A stretch of DNA of 64,000 nucleotides, taken from assembly GCA_016722445.1 (NCBI GenBank), contig JADKIZ010000008.1, forward strand, positions 1 through 64,000, written 5' to 3'. Below are positions 10,742-19,896 of the stretch, one piece after another. The stretch is from Flavobacteriales bacterium. GTDB taxonomy: Bacteria > Bacteroidota > Bacteroidia > Flavobacteriales_D > Sanyastnellaceae. The notes below the pieces were generated by a model. It searched no databases. It saw only the letters and a program-made list of their open reading frames with translations, and had not been told where the DNA came from. Within the stretch, counting starts at the first letter, position 1. Every line of letters starts with the position of its first letter. The translations under genes were made by a program, and so were the position numbers.

Positions 10742-12229
10742 TCATACGCCCATTCGCCGAGATTTCCAGGAGGAAGATTTACCATTTGTTGGGACGACCA
10801 CTTCCTGCTGCTTCACTTTGTTAGAAAAGGCATGAAGAGCGGCCAGTGCAGCGATTTCCATTTCATCTTCATCCGATACTTGGAGGACTTCCGGAGTAAA
10901 ATACTTTTTTACGAAATGGGTATCGAAATTTCCACTCACGAAAGCCTCGTGTTGGATGGCCCAACGACAGAAAGGCAAGGTGGTTTGGCATCCCGTGATA
11001 TCATAATCATCGATAGCGCGAACCATTCGTTGGATAGCTTCCATGCGGTCTTTTCCGTGGGTAATCAACTTAGAAATCATTGGGTCGTAGTAGATCGGAA
11101 TATCCATGCCTTCTTCAAAGCCATCATCTACACGAACACCTGGACCTGATGGCTTCCTGTAGGTAACCAATCGGCCGATATCTGGCAAAAAGTTGTTGGT
11201 TGGATCCTCTGCATAAACGCGCACCTCAAGTGAATGTCCATTGATTTTCAAATCATCTTGAGTAAAGCTCAGTTTTTCTCCGCGGGCAACATTGATTTGC
11301 TCTTTTACGAGGTCGATACCGGTGATCATTTCCGATACAGGGTGTTCCACCTGAAGTCGGGTATTCATTTCCAGGAAGTAGTAATTCAGATTTTCATCGA
11401 CCAGAAATTCCACGGTACCTGCTCCGGAGTAGTCGCAACTGCGGGCTACATCACATGCGCTTTTTCCCATTGCAGCTCGCAATTCCGGCGTCAACACAGA
11501 CGATGGCGCTTCTTCAACAACCTTTTGATGACGGCGCTGAATGCTGCATTCTCTTTCGAACAGATATACCACATTTCCGTGATTATCGGCCAGCACCTGG
11601 ATTTCAATATGCCGAGGACCTGCTACATATCGCTCAATGAAAACAGAACCATCACCGAAAGCGCTTTGTGCTTCGCTGATGGCGCGAGTCATTTGTTCCT
11701 CCAGATCTTCGATTTTTTCCACGATACGCATCCCTTTTCCACCGCCGCCTGCGCTGGCTTTGATGAGAACAGGCAGTCCAACTTCAAGTGCCGTTCTTTT
11801 CGCTTCCTCCACATCGTTCACAGCGCCTTCCGTGCCCGGAACCATGGGGATATTGTATTTGCGGGCGGCGTTTTTAGCGGAGAGTTTATCGCCCATCACA
11901 TTCATCGCCTCAGGACTCGGACCGATGAGGGTAATTCCCGCTGCACGAACAGCAGTAGCGAAGCCTGCATTTTCAGATAAAAATCCATACCCGGGATGAA
12001 TACCATCCACACCGAGTTCTTTACAAATTTCAATGATCTTGTCGCCCCTGAGGTAGCTCTGTGCTGAAGGCGGTGGACCGACACAAACGGCTTCATCTGC
12101 GTAACGAACAAAGGGCGCATTGCGGTCTGCTTCGCTATAGATAGCAACTGTTGCGATCCCCATTTCTTTGGCAGAACGCATCACGCGAAGGGCAATTTCA
12201 CCTCGATTGGCAATCAATATCTTTCTCAT
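10742..12229 (-). CDS. accC: biotin carboxylase subunit of acetyl-/propionyl-CoA carboxylase
   Basis: Catalyses ATP-dependent carboxylation of the biotin carrier in acyl-CoA carboxylases. Visible landmarks: N-terminal MRKILIANRGEIALRVMRSA, the ATP-grasp glycine loop KASAGGGGKGMRIV, FIERYVAGPRHIEIQV, the catalytic region RECSIQRRHQKVVEEAPS and EMNTRLQVEHPVSE. About 495 aa including a short C-terminal tail (SSWKSRRMGV) that suggests an acyl-CoA (propionyl/methylcrotonyl-type) carboxylase alpha subunit lacking a fused biotinyl domain. Start at 12229 avoids two residues of dubious extension. No biotin carrier or carboxyltransferase gene is nearby, so the exact acyl-CoA is unsettled. Confidence 0.88.
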   Translation of the reverse strand: MRKILIANRGEIALRVMRSAKEMGIATVAIYSEADRNAPFVRYADEAVCVGPPPSAQSYLRGDKIIEICKELGVDGIHPGYGFLSENAGFATAVRAAGITLIGPSPEAMNVMGDKLSAKNAARKYNIPMVPGTEGAVNDVEEAKRTALEVGLPVLIKASAGGGGKGMRIVEKIEDLEEQMTRAISEAQSAFGDGSVFIERYVAGPRHIEIQVLADNHGNVVYLFERECSIQRRHQKVVEEAPSSVLTPELRAAMGKSACDVARSCDYSGAGTVEFLVDENLNYYFLEMNTRLQVEHPVSEMITGIDLVKEQINVARGEKLSFTQDDLKINGHSLEVRVYAEDPTNNFLPDIGRLVTYRKPSGPGVRVDDGFEEGMDIPIYYDPMISKLITHGKDRMEAIQRMVRAIDDYDITGCQTTLPFCRWAIQHEAFVSGNFDTHFVKKYFTPEVLQVSDEDEMEIAALAALHAFSNKVKQQEVVVPTNGKSSSWKSRRMGV

Positions 12230-12334
12230 ATAAAGCAATCAGAATCTTGTAGGGGGCAAATAACGATAATTTCTTGTGTTAACCTCATCATGTTTCAACG
12301 TCAATATTGCTGTTCTTTGCACCCCGTTTTAAAC

Positions 12335-12475
12335 ATGGAGGAGAAAAATAGAAATGCAAAAGCCTGGTTGAAGAGAATCGGTATAGCCGGATTTCTTTTC
12401 TTTTTGATCAAAGGCCTGATTTGGCTCGCTGTGTTTTTCTTTGCCGGCTCTAAAATTTTTGAATCTTGTAACTGA
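12335..12475 (+). CDS. small single-span membrane protein
   Basis: A 46-residue protein (MEEKNRNAKAWLKRIGIAG...) with a basic N-terminus and one long hydrophobic helix (FLFFLIKGLIWLAVFFF). Small proteins with this KxWLKRIGxAGFLFFLxKGLxWL pattern recur in Bacteroidota; function unknown. The TGA stop shares its A with the ATG of the next gene (TGATG), so the two are translationally coupled. An upstream in-frame ATG at 12290 would add a non-conserved-looking Cys-rich segment and is not preferred. Confidence 0.55.
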   Translation: MEEKNRNAKAWLKRIGIAGFLFFLIKGLIWLAVFFFAGSKIFESCN

Positions 12476-12942
12476 TGAAATACAAACTATTCACCATTGC
12501 CACGGCAATCATATTTACTGCTTGTGGGGGTAATTCCACCACAACTCCGGAGCCTGCAACGACCAATCATGAGCAGCCAAGCCAAACACAAACCACTACA
12601 CTTCAAAAAGCTGAATCTTATTTTATGGGATCAGGTGATGGTGTTACCGTTTCTATGGAGGCTGCGCCGGATGGTACTTTTCCCATAAAAGTGATTGCAT
12701 CGAATGTGATTTATGAAGGCAAACTCTCCAAAGAAGGACTTGCGAGTAACAGTGGACCGAATGTGAAAAGTGGTGAAGCTAAATTCAGCGGTGTACTTGA
12801 AAGTGCAGGAAGTGGTGTGAGCGCCACAGTGAGCATTGTCGCCGGTGATTGTACGGCTTCTGGTTCCAGTGTAAAATCGCATTCTTTTGTAATCGCGATA
12901 GGTGAAAAATCATTGAAGGGTTGTGGACAGTACTCTGAATAA
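12475..12942 (+). CDS. small lipoprotein
   Basis: A 155-residue protein with a lipobox (IIFTAC, then GGNS). A Thr/Pro/Gln-rich linker of about 30 residues precedes a compact domain that ends CTASGSS...SLKGCGQY, which recalls the two-cysteine C-terminal motif of COG3650-like lipoproteins (a hint only). Likely anchored in the outer or inner membrane. Coupled to the upstream small membrane protein. Confidence 0.6.
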   Translation: MKYKLFTIATAIIFTACGGNSTTTPEPATTNHEQPSQTQTTTLQKAESYFMGSGDGVTVSMEAAPDGTFPIKVIASNVIYEGKLSKEGLASNSGPNVKSGEAKFSGVLESAGSGVSATVSIVAGDCTASGSSVKSHSFVIAIGEKSLKGCGQYSE

Positions 12943-12980
12943 GGGTGATAAACATCTCTTCCAATCCAAATACATATCCA

Positions 12981-12988
12981 TAATTTCG
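12981..12988 (+). promoter_or_regulatory. possible -7 box of pruA
   Basis: TAATTTCG, one mismatch from the Bacteroidota -7 consensus TAnnTTTG, 20 bp before the pruA ATG. No clear -33 TTTG is seen 19-21 bp upstream. Confidence 0.3.
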
Positions 12989-13008
12989 CCCCATAATTTT
13001 TTTAAGAC

Positions 13009-14637
13009 ATGCCAAAAGGTGTATTTCAAGTTCCTGTTCCGGTAAATGAGCCGGTACGTTCATATGCAGTTGGAACCAAGGATCGCGAAGATCTTCTCCA
13101 TGCCTATAAATCGCTTTATGCTCAGGCGCCGATCGATGTGCCGATGTATATCGGTTCTGGTCTTGTTCGTACAGAAAACAAGAAAAAGATGTCTCCTCCA
13201 CAGGAACATCAGAAAGTTTTGGGCTATTTTAATTATGGAACAAAAGATCACGTCAATGCGGCAATAGATGCGGCTTTGTTGGCCCGACAGAAATGGGCAG
13301 CATTGCCATGGGAACAACGCGCGGCGATTTTCCTCCGTGCTGCGGATTTGTTGGCTGGTCCATACAGAATGCGCATGAATGCAGCAACCATGCTTGCGCA
13401 AAGTAAAAATGCATTTCAGGCAGAGATTGATGCAGCTTGTGAATTCATCGATTTCCTCAGGTTTAACGTGGCGTATATGCAACAGATTTATCGTGACCAA
13501 CCGGGAAGTCAACCTGGCATTTGGAACCGATTGGAATATCGTCCTCTCGAGGGATTTGTATTCGCCATTACGCCATTCAATTTTACGGCTATCGCCGGAA
13601 ATCTGCCAGCCAGTGCTGCATTGATGGGTAATGTCGTTGTCTGGAAACCGGCAGAGAGTCAGGTGTACAGCGCATATGTGATCATGGAGTTGTTGCGCGA
13701 AGCAGGTTTACCGGATGGTGTCATCAATATGATCACAGTGGAAGGACAGGATGCTGGAGAAGTTGTTTTCAAACATCCGGATTTTGCGGGTCTGCACTTT
13801 ACTGGATCTACAGCGGTTTTCAAACACCTTTGGAAAGAAATAGGAACGAACATCGACAAGTACAAAACCTATCCGCGAATTGTTGGAGAAACCGGAGGTA
13901 AGGATTTCATCGTAGCTCATCCAACAGCTAAGGCAGCAGAAGTTGCTACAGCCATTACAAGAGGTGCATTCGAATTTCAGGGACAAAAATGTAGTGCAGC
14001 GAGTCGTGCATATATCCCTAAATCACTTTGGCCAACAGTGAAGGATAGGATTGTGGCTGATGTGAAATCATTCAAAATGGGAAGTCCGGAAGATTTCGGA
14101 AATTTCATCAATGCAGTGATTGACAAACGCGCTTTTGACAAAATCAAAGGATACATCGACTACATCAAAACCCAAAGCGATGCGGAAATCATCGCTGGTG
14201 GTAAGTGTGATGATAGTGTTGGGTATTTTATCGAACCAACGGTTGTTGTGACCACGAACCCAAAGTTTCGCACGATGTGCGAAGAGATTTTTGGACCGGT
14301 CATCACCATTTTCGTTTATGAGGATGACAATTGGGCAGATATGCTTTTTCTGGTGAATGAAACCAGCGAATACGCATTGACTGGCGCTATCATGTCACAT
14401 GACCGTTATGCGATTGAACAAGCGAGCCGAATTCTTGAAAATGCCTGTGGTAATTTATACATCAACGATAAGCCTACAGGAGCAGTTGTAGGCCAACAGC
14501 CGTTTGGAGGTGCCCGTGCAAGTGGAACCAACGACAAAGCGGGTAGTTATCTCAATTTACTCAGATGGGTTTCTCCGCGCACAATCAAGGAGACTTTTGT
14601 TCCACCTACAGATTATCGTTATCCGTTTCTTGGTTAA
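13009..14637 (+). CDS. pruA: 1-pyrroline-5-carboxylate dehydrogenase
   Basis: Oxidises glutamate semialdehyde/P5C to glutamate in proline catabolism (NAD-dependent, cytosolic). A 542-residue aldehyde dehydrogenase of the stand-alone P5CDH group: TPFNFTAIAGNLPASAALMG, the NAD-binding FTGSTAVFKHLW, the general-base region GETGGKDFIVAHP, and the catalytic cysteine in FEFQGQKCSAASRAYIP. The C-terminus has QQPFGGARASGTNDKAGS. All key residues are present and the gene is unbroken. No proline dehydrogenase is adjacent. Confidence 0.93.
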   Translation: MPKGVFQVPVPVNEPVRSYAVGTKDREDLLHAYKSLYAQAPIDVPMYIGSGLVRTENKKKMSPPQEHQKVLGYFNYGTKDHVNAAIDAALLARQKWAALPWEQRAAIFLRAADLLAGPYRMRMNAATMLAQSKNAFQAEIDAACEFIDFLRFNVAYMQQIYRDQPGSQPGIWNRLEYRPLEGFVFAITPFNFTAIAGNLPASAALMGNVVVWKPAESQVYSAYVIMELLREAGLPDGVINMITVEGQDAGEVVFKHPDFAGLHFTGSTAVFKHLWKEIGTNIDKYKTYPRIVGETGGKDFIVAHPTAKAAEVATAITRGAFEFQGQKCSAASRAYIPKSLWPTVKDRIVADVKSFKMGSPEDFGNFINAVIDKRAFDKIKGYIDYIKTQSDAEIIAGGKCDDSVGYFIEPTVVVTTNPKFRTMCEEIFGPVITIFVYEDDNWADMLFLVNETSEYALTGAIMSHDRYAIEQASRILENACGNLYINDKPTGAVVGQQPFGGARASGTNDKAGSYLNLLRWVSPRTIKETFVPPTDYRYPFLG

Positions 14638-14835
14638 TCAAATGGTTCAGGTTCAGCTGAATTGAACTTGTTAGAGAGGCATAGTTTATAAAGGATGTGA
14701 ATAAATTATTTCCGGAATGGTATGGAACCGGAAAAATGGCTTACACTTGCAGCGCCCATTCGGGACTTTCTGACGGAAATTTTCCCCTTTAAGTATCTCA
14801 TTTACCTGCAATAAGACAACGTATTTTATTTATTC

Positions 14836-16611
14836 ATGTATAACCTCCTGCAACTCAACAGCATGAAGGTGGCCGAACTCAAAGAAGTTGCGGACCAGCT
14901 TGGAATCAGCAATGCTGATAAACTAAAGAAACAAGATCTCATCTATAAAATTCTGGATGAACAGGCGGTTCAAAGCGCTGCCAGTGAACCTTCAGCACCG
15001 GAAACACCGTCGGCTGATGCGCCATCCGAAGCTCCAAATGCTCCATCTGCTACTGGTGATGCTCAACCACGCCAAAAGCGTGAAAGGGCTAAAAAGGTGG
15101 CTGATCGCCCGGAAGGCAAACCTTCTGAAGCGGCTCCGGCTCAAGCAGATTTGTTCAAAGAAGCTGCACCACAGTCTTCCGGACAGACTCCAGAGACAGG
15201 TGCACCTGCGAAATCTTCACAGGAAAACCAGGAACAGCGCCAGGAACGCCCACCTCATCAGCATCAACACCAACAATTCAGAGATAAAAGAAGATTTGAT
15301 CAGCCTAACCAGCCTAACCAGCCGAATCAAGGTAATCAGTCCAATCAACCGAACCAGCCAAATCAGCCCAACCAACCGAATCAACCTTATCAATCCGGTC
15401 AGTCTGGTCAGCAAGGTTCTTCGCATCAGCAGAATCCGAATGTATTCCGTCCGGACCGCAGCAAAAGAGGTCAGGCCGATGAGCATGGATACAATTTTGA
15501 TGGAATTGTAATCGCTGAGGGTGTTCTTGAAATCATGCCTGATGGTTTTGGTTTTATGCGTTCTTCCGATTTCAATTATCTGAATTCTCCGGATGATATT
15601 TATGTATCGCAACAGCAAATCAAATTGTATGGTTTGCTCACTGGTGATACTGTTTTAGGAGCCATCCGCCCACCTCGTGAAGGTGAAAAATACTTCCCGT
15701 TGATTCGTGTAGACAAAATCAATGGCCGTGATCCAAACTTTGTTCGTGACCGTGTTCCTTTCAAGTTCCTCACGCCATTATTCCCATATGAGCGTTTCCA
15801 TTTGGCCGATAACAACAACAACCTTTCCATGAGAATCATGGACTTGTTTGCGCCGATTGGTAAAGGCCAGCGTGGTATGCTTGTTTCTCAGCCAAAAACG
15901 GGTAAAACCACTTTGTTGAAAGACATTGCAAATGCCATTGCGAAAAATCACCCAGAAACATACTTAATCGTTTTATTGATCGACGAACGTCCGGAAGAGG
16001 TGACAGATATGAAGCGCAGTGTAAGAGCTGAAGTAATCGCTTCAACCTTTGATGAGCCAGCTGAGCGTCACGTGAAGATCGCCAATATAGTTTTGGAAAA
16101 GGCGAAACGAATGGTAGAATGCGGACATGATGTTTGTATTCTATTGGATTCGATCACCCGTTTGGCTCGTGCTTACAATACCGTAGCACCTGCGAGTGGT
16201 AAAGTTTTGTCTGGTGGTGTGGAAGCCAATGCACTCGAAAAACCGAAACGTTTCTTTGGAGCAGCCAGAAAAATTGAAAATGGCGGATCACTTTCCATCA
16301 TTGCAACAGCTTTGGTTGATACCGGTTCGAAAATGGACGAGGTAATCTTCGAAGAATTCAAGGGAACAGGTAACATGGAATTACAGCTTGATCGCCGAAT
16401 ATCCAACCGCCGAATTTTCCCGGCCATCGATATACTAGCATCTGGTACTCGTAAGGAAGACCTTCTTCACGACAGAGATGTATTGCAGCGTATGTGGATT
16501 CTACGCCGTCACCTCGCGGATATGAATCCGGTTGAAGCCATGGAGTTTGTAAAGGATAGAATTGAAAAGACGAAAAACAACGAAGAATTCCTCGTGAGTA
16601 TGAATTCGTAA
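14836..16611 (+). CDS. rho: transcription termination factor Rho with Asn/Gln/Pro-rich insertion
   Basis: Hexameric RNA helicase that ends transcription. Domain order: N-terminal Rho-N helical region (residues 1-45, LKEVADQLGISNADKLKKQD), a 150-residue low-complexity insertion (about 50-210), cold-shock-like RNA-binding domain (GFGFMRSSDFNYL...), then the ATPase core with Walker A SQPKTGKTTLLKD, Walker B CILLDSITRLARAYN and the C-terminal RRHLADMNP. The insertion has Pro/Ala/Glu-rich, then a run of about nine NQP-type tripeptides. Such disordered Rho insertions are typical of Bacteroidota; in Bacteroides thetaiotaomicron one drives condensate formation. A weak -7 box (TACACTTG, 14742-14749) would give a leader of about 80 nt. 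Confidence 0.95.
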   Translation: MYNLLQLNSMKVAELKEVADQLGISNADKLKKQDLIYKILDEQAVQSAASEPSAPETPSADAPSEAPNAPSATGDAQPRQKRERAKKVADRPEGKPSEAAPAQADLFKEAAPQSSGQTPETGAPAKSSQENQEQRQERPPHQHQHQQFRDKRRFDQPNQPNQPNQGNQSNQPNQPNQPNQPNQPYQSGQSGQQGSSHQQNPNVFRPDRSKRGQADEHGYNFDGIVIAEGVLEIMPDGFGFMRSSDFNYLNSPDDIYVSQQQIKLYGLLTGDTVLGAIRPPREGEKYFPLIRVDKINGRDPNFVRDRVPFKFLTPLFPYERFHLADNNNNLSMRIMDLFAPIGKGQRGMLVSQPKTGKTTLLKDIANAIAKNHPETYLIVLLIDERPEEVTDMKRSVRAEVIASTFDEPAERHVKIANIVLEKAKRMVECGHDVCILLDSITRLARAYNTVAPASGKVLSGGVEANALEKPKRFFGAARKIENGGSLSIIATALVDTGSKMDEVIFEEFKGTGNMELQLDRRISNRRIFPAIDILASGTRKEDLLHDRDVLQRMWILRRHLADMNPVEAMEFVKDRIEKTKNNEEFLVSMNS

Positions 16612-16642
16612 TCGTGCATTTCTCCACTATATCATTCTCCTG

Positions 16643-17206
16643 ATGAAAAAATTACCTTGGATCATGGCTGGCATGTGGCTCATTGCAAGAGTCATTGCGG
16701 CTCAATTGATGACCATTGAAAACGCTAAAAATTTCGGAGTACTCAGCAATGTTTTGCTCATTCTGATACTGATATTCTTGACGGTTTTTTACAAGTACAA
16801 ATTGAAGACTGTAGAAAAGTCGACCTTTCTCGATGACCTGAAGGATAGCATGAAATCGGCCATGAAGTATGTGATTGGTGCTATTGCCGCCATCGCATTG
16901 TTTTACGGGCTTTTGAGCAATGACGTAGAGACCATTCGCAACAGCCGTATCAGCACTTTCAATGCGGAAATTCAGGATGATGCGAATTTTACCAAAATCA
17001 AAGCGGAACATCCTGAATTGAAAGACATGACGAAGGAGCAGTTGATGCAAACCAATCAGGAAAATGTGGAGCGGTATGTTTCATTGCACATGCAAATCAT
17101 CGGGAGTTTATTGGCCCTCACTTTTGTGAGTTTTGCATATTCGTTGCTCGCGGTTGTCATTTGGCGTGGATTTATGTTGAGAAACAGCAACATCCCAAAG
17201 ACATAA
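16643..17206 (+). CDS. membrane protein, DUF4199-like
   Basis: A 187-residue protein with three to four hydrophobic segments: one at the N-terminus, one near 35-50, one near 75-92 and one near 150-175. A soluble, charged stretch (residues 100-145, with KAEHPELKDMTKEQLMQ) lies between the third and last. Topology and length resemble DUF4199 proteins of Bacteroidota, whose function is unknown. It starts 31 bp after rho and may be read from the same transcript. Confidence 0.55.
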   Translation: MKKLPWIMAGMWLIARVIAAQLMTIENAKNFGVLSNVLLILILIFLTVFYKYKLKTVEKSTFLDDLKDSMKSAMKYVIGAIAAIALFYGLLSNDVETIRNSRISTFNAEIQDDANFTKIKAEHPELKDMTKEQLMQTNQENVERYVSLHMQIIGSLLALTFVSFAYSLLAVVIWRGFMLRNSNIPKT

Positions 17207-17258
17207 CCCGTACAATATTGTCTTTTTTTGTCGTTAACTGCGCGGACTGTCACAGTAA

Positions 17259-17978
17259 ATGATCCGTTACATCAAAATAGCCTTCACCTTGGTCATGTGT
17301 TTTTGCGCATGCACCTTTGGCTGGTCGCAAGCGAAAGACCGGGAAAATCTAGGCAATTTTGATAGCCGGTTTTACCACTTCGGTTTCTTATTGTCCGCCA
17401 ATCAGTCGTCCTTTTTTGTCGATTACAAACCTGATTTTACATTTTCAGATTCATTGCTTTCAATCGAAAATGTTCCCCAGGCGGGGTTCAATCTCGCATT
17501 GCTGGCATCTGCCAATCCTGTGAAAAATGTGAACATCAGATTTGTACCAGGTTTGTCATTTCAAGATCGTGGCTTGAATTTTACCTATATCGAAGAAGGT
17601 GAATCAAAAACATATCTTAAACGAACAGAATCGGTGTGGCTGCAGTTTCCGTTGGTGCTCAAATTGAGAACCAACAGGGTTGGAAATTTCGCGGCATATG
17701 CACTGGCCGGCGGTACTTATGGTATCGATATGCAATCGCAGAAGGACGTGAATGAAAATGTGGCCGGTAAAATCATCATTAAACTGCAAAAGACCGACAT
17801 CACTGTGGATGCCGGTGGTGGATTCGATTTTTTTCTACCTTATTTCAAGTTCGGCCTGGAATTAAAAACGTGTTTTGGCATGAAAGACGTGTTGATTTAT
17901 GAAAGCAATCAATTCGCCGATCCGATCTCTAAACTGCGGACACGAACATTTGTTTTTTCATTGACCTTTGAAGGTTAG
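17259..17978 (+). CDS. porT: T9SS outer-membrane protein PorT
   Basis: An essential component of the type IX secretion system, an outer-membrane beta-barrel. The 239-residue sequence has a signal peptide (FTLVMCFCACTFGWSQ) and the PorT pattern NFDSRFYHFGFLLSAN, QAGFNLALLASANP, FRFVPGLSF-like IRFVPGLSFQDRGLNF, and the near-terminal FDFFLPYFKFGLELKTCFGM. It ends in alternating aromatic strands (TRTFVFSLTFEG) as outer-membrane barrels do. Its presence agrees with the several T9SS-sorted proteins in the window. No other por/gld gene is adjacent. Confidence 0.88.
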   Translation: MIRYIKIAFTLVMCFCACTFGWSQAKDRENLGNFDSRFYHFGFLLSANQSSFFVDYKPDFTFSDSLLSIENVPQAGFNLALLASANPVKNVNIRFVPGLSFQDRGLNFTYIEEGESKTYLKRTESVWLQFPLVLKLRTNRVGNFAAYALAGGTYGIDMQSQKDVNENVAGKIIIKLQKTDITVDAGGGFDFFLPYFKFGLELKTCFGMKDVLIYESNQFADPISKLRTRTFVFSLTFEG

Positions 17979-18013
17979 GCCAAACTGAACATCGGCGACG
18001 TTATCTTGCAGCC

Positions 18014-19876
18014 GTGTTTCTTCCAAGGAAAATACCCCGCGTTGGATTATATTGCTGATCGATATCACGATCTGCTTTGTCGCATTCATCCTCGCGTATT
18101 TGGTTCGGTTCGAATTCAAACCACCAAGAATCGAAATCGATTTGGCGCGTGTGTTCCTTCCCATTTTACTTGGTGTAAGAATCGTTACTTTTTATCTCGG
18201 TAAAACATATGCGGGAATTATCCGATATACGAGTTCGCAGGACACCGTTCGCATCTTTTATGTGATCACAGCTGGCAGTTTGTTTTTCGCCATTTTGAAT
18301 CAGGTCCGTTTTTATTTCTTCGACCAACAGTATTTTATTCCATACTCGATCATCATTTTGGAATACCTGCTCACGTTGTTTGCGATGATCGTGAGTCGCA
18401 TAGCTGTGAAGGTCCTTTACATGGAATTGAAAACACCGGAGAAGGCGAGAAGAAGAGTGGTGATTTATGGCGCTGGTGAAAGCGGATTGATTACCAAACG
18501 TGCAATTGACCGTGATTCCCGTTCAGACATGGAAGTGTTTGCTTTTGTCGATGAAGATCATGGCAAAAGCGGCAAAACCATGGAGGGCGCTGCAATCTTT
18601 CCACTGAAAAACTTGATGAACTTTTCCTCAGGAAAAGTGGATGAAGTCATCATTGCCATCCCTTCACTGGATAAAGAAGAAAGCTGACTTCATCAGCAAA
18701 GCACTTTCATACAATGTGCGGGTGTCGAATATTCCTCCGGTGAAGCAATGGATCAAAGGTGAATTGAGTTACCGACAAATCAGAGACATCCGCATTGAAG
18801 ATTTGTTGGGAAGGGATACCATCAAACTGGATAGTGCCGCAGTGAGTAGTCAGGTGAAAGGTAAAACTGTTCTGGTTACAGGTGCTGCTGGAAGTATCGG
18901 AAGCGAACTCGTGAGACAGTTGTTGGCTTATCAACCGAAATTAGTTGTGGTATTGGATCAGGCGGAAACTCCGGTATTTCAATTGGAAAATGAATTGAAT
19001 ACTGCCGGATACCAAGGCAAGTTTGAAGTGGTGATGGGAGATGTTCGTCAGGCCGATCGCATGCGCAGAATGATGACGCATTTCAGACCTCAGATCATCT
19101 ATCATGCTGCAGCTTACAAACATGTTCCATTGATGGAGAACAATCCAAGTGAAGCTGTACTTTCCAATGTATTGGGCACACGCATCATGGCGGATCTTGC
19201 AGAAGAATTTTCAGTGGAGAAATTTGTATTCATCAGCACAGATAAAGCAGTAAATCCGACAAGTGTAATGGGTGCTACAAAACGTGCGGCTGAAATTTAT
19301 ATTCAATCGAAAGATCGACATTCGAAGGCCGCATTTGTCACAACACGTTTCGGAAACGTCCTTGGATCTAATGGTTCCGTCATTCCTATTTTCAAAAAAC
19401 AAATTGAAGAAGGTGGGCCAATCACCGTGACACATCCGGACGTAACCCGTTTCTTCATGACCATTCCAGAGGCAGTACAACTTGTTTTAGAAGCTGGAGC
19501 GATGAGTGAAGGTGGTGAGATCTATGCCTTTGATATGGGCGAAAGTGTGAAGGTGATTGACCTGGCAAACAACATGATCAAACTCTCGGACTCGAACCTG
19601 GTCGCGATATTGAAGTGGTATTCACCGGACTAAGACCTGGCGAAAAACTGTACGAAGAAGTATTGAGTGATGCTGAAAATGCCATACCCACCCATCACAA
19701 AAAAATATTGCGTGCAAAAGTGAGAGAATATGGATTTGAAGAAGTGAGCATGACATCACGGACTGATTGCCTTATTTGATGAACAGAACAACGAGAAGAT
19801 CGTTGCGAAACTCAAGAAGTTGATACCGGAATACATCAGCAGCAATTCTCAGTTCGAAGCATTGGACAAGCATTGA
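18014..19876 (+). CDS. CapD/WbpM-type nucleotide-sugar dehydratase/epimerase, frame-broken
   Basis: A membrane-bound polysaccharide-biosynthesis enzyme. The N-terminal part has four membrane helices (TICFVAFILAYLVRF...), then a first Rossmann-like domain (VVIYGAGESGLITKRAI). The second NAD-binding domain has VTGAAGSIGSELVRQL, YHAAAYKHVPLME, STDKAVNPTSVMGATKR and TTRFGNVLGSNGSV. This is the UDP-GlcNAc 4,6-dehydratase group used for capsule or O-antigen sugars. Frame breaks near 18685, 19590 and 19755 interrupt it; the sense resumes as LRPGEKLYEEVLS and ends with ISSNSQFEALDKH. The start is uncertain: a GTG at 18014 needs one more indel, or a TTG at 18052 is used. It lies 35 bp after porT. Confidence 0.8.
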
Positions 19877-19896
19877 TTTTTTTCTTTGACTGAAAC

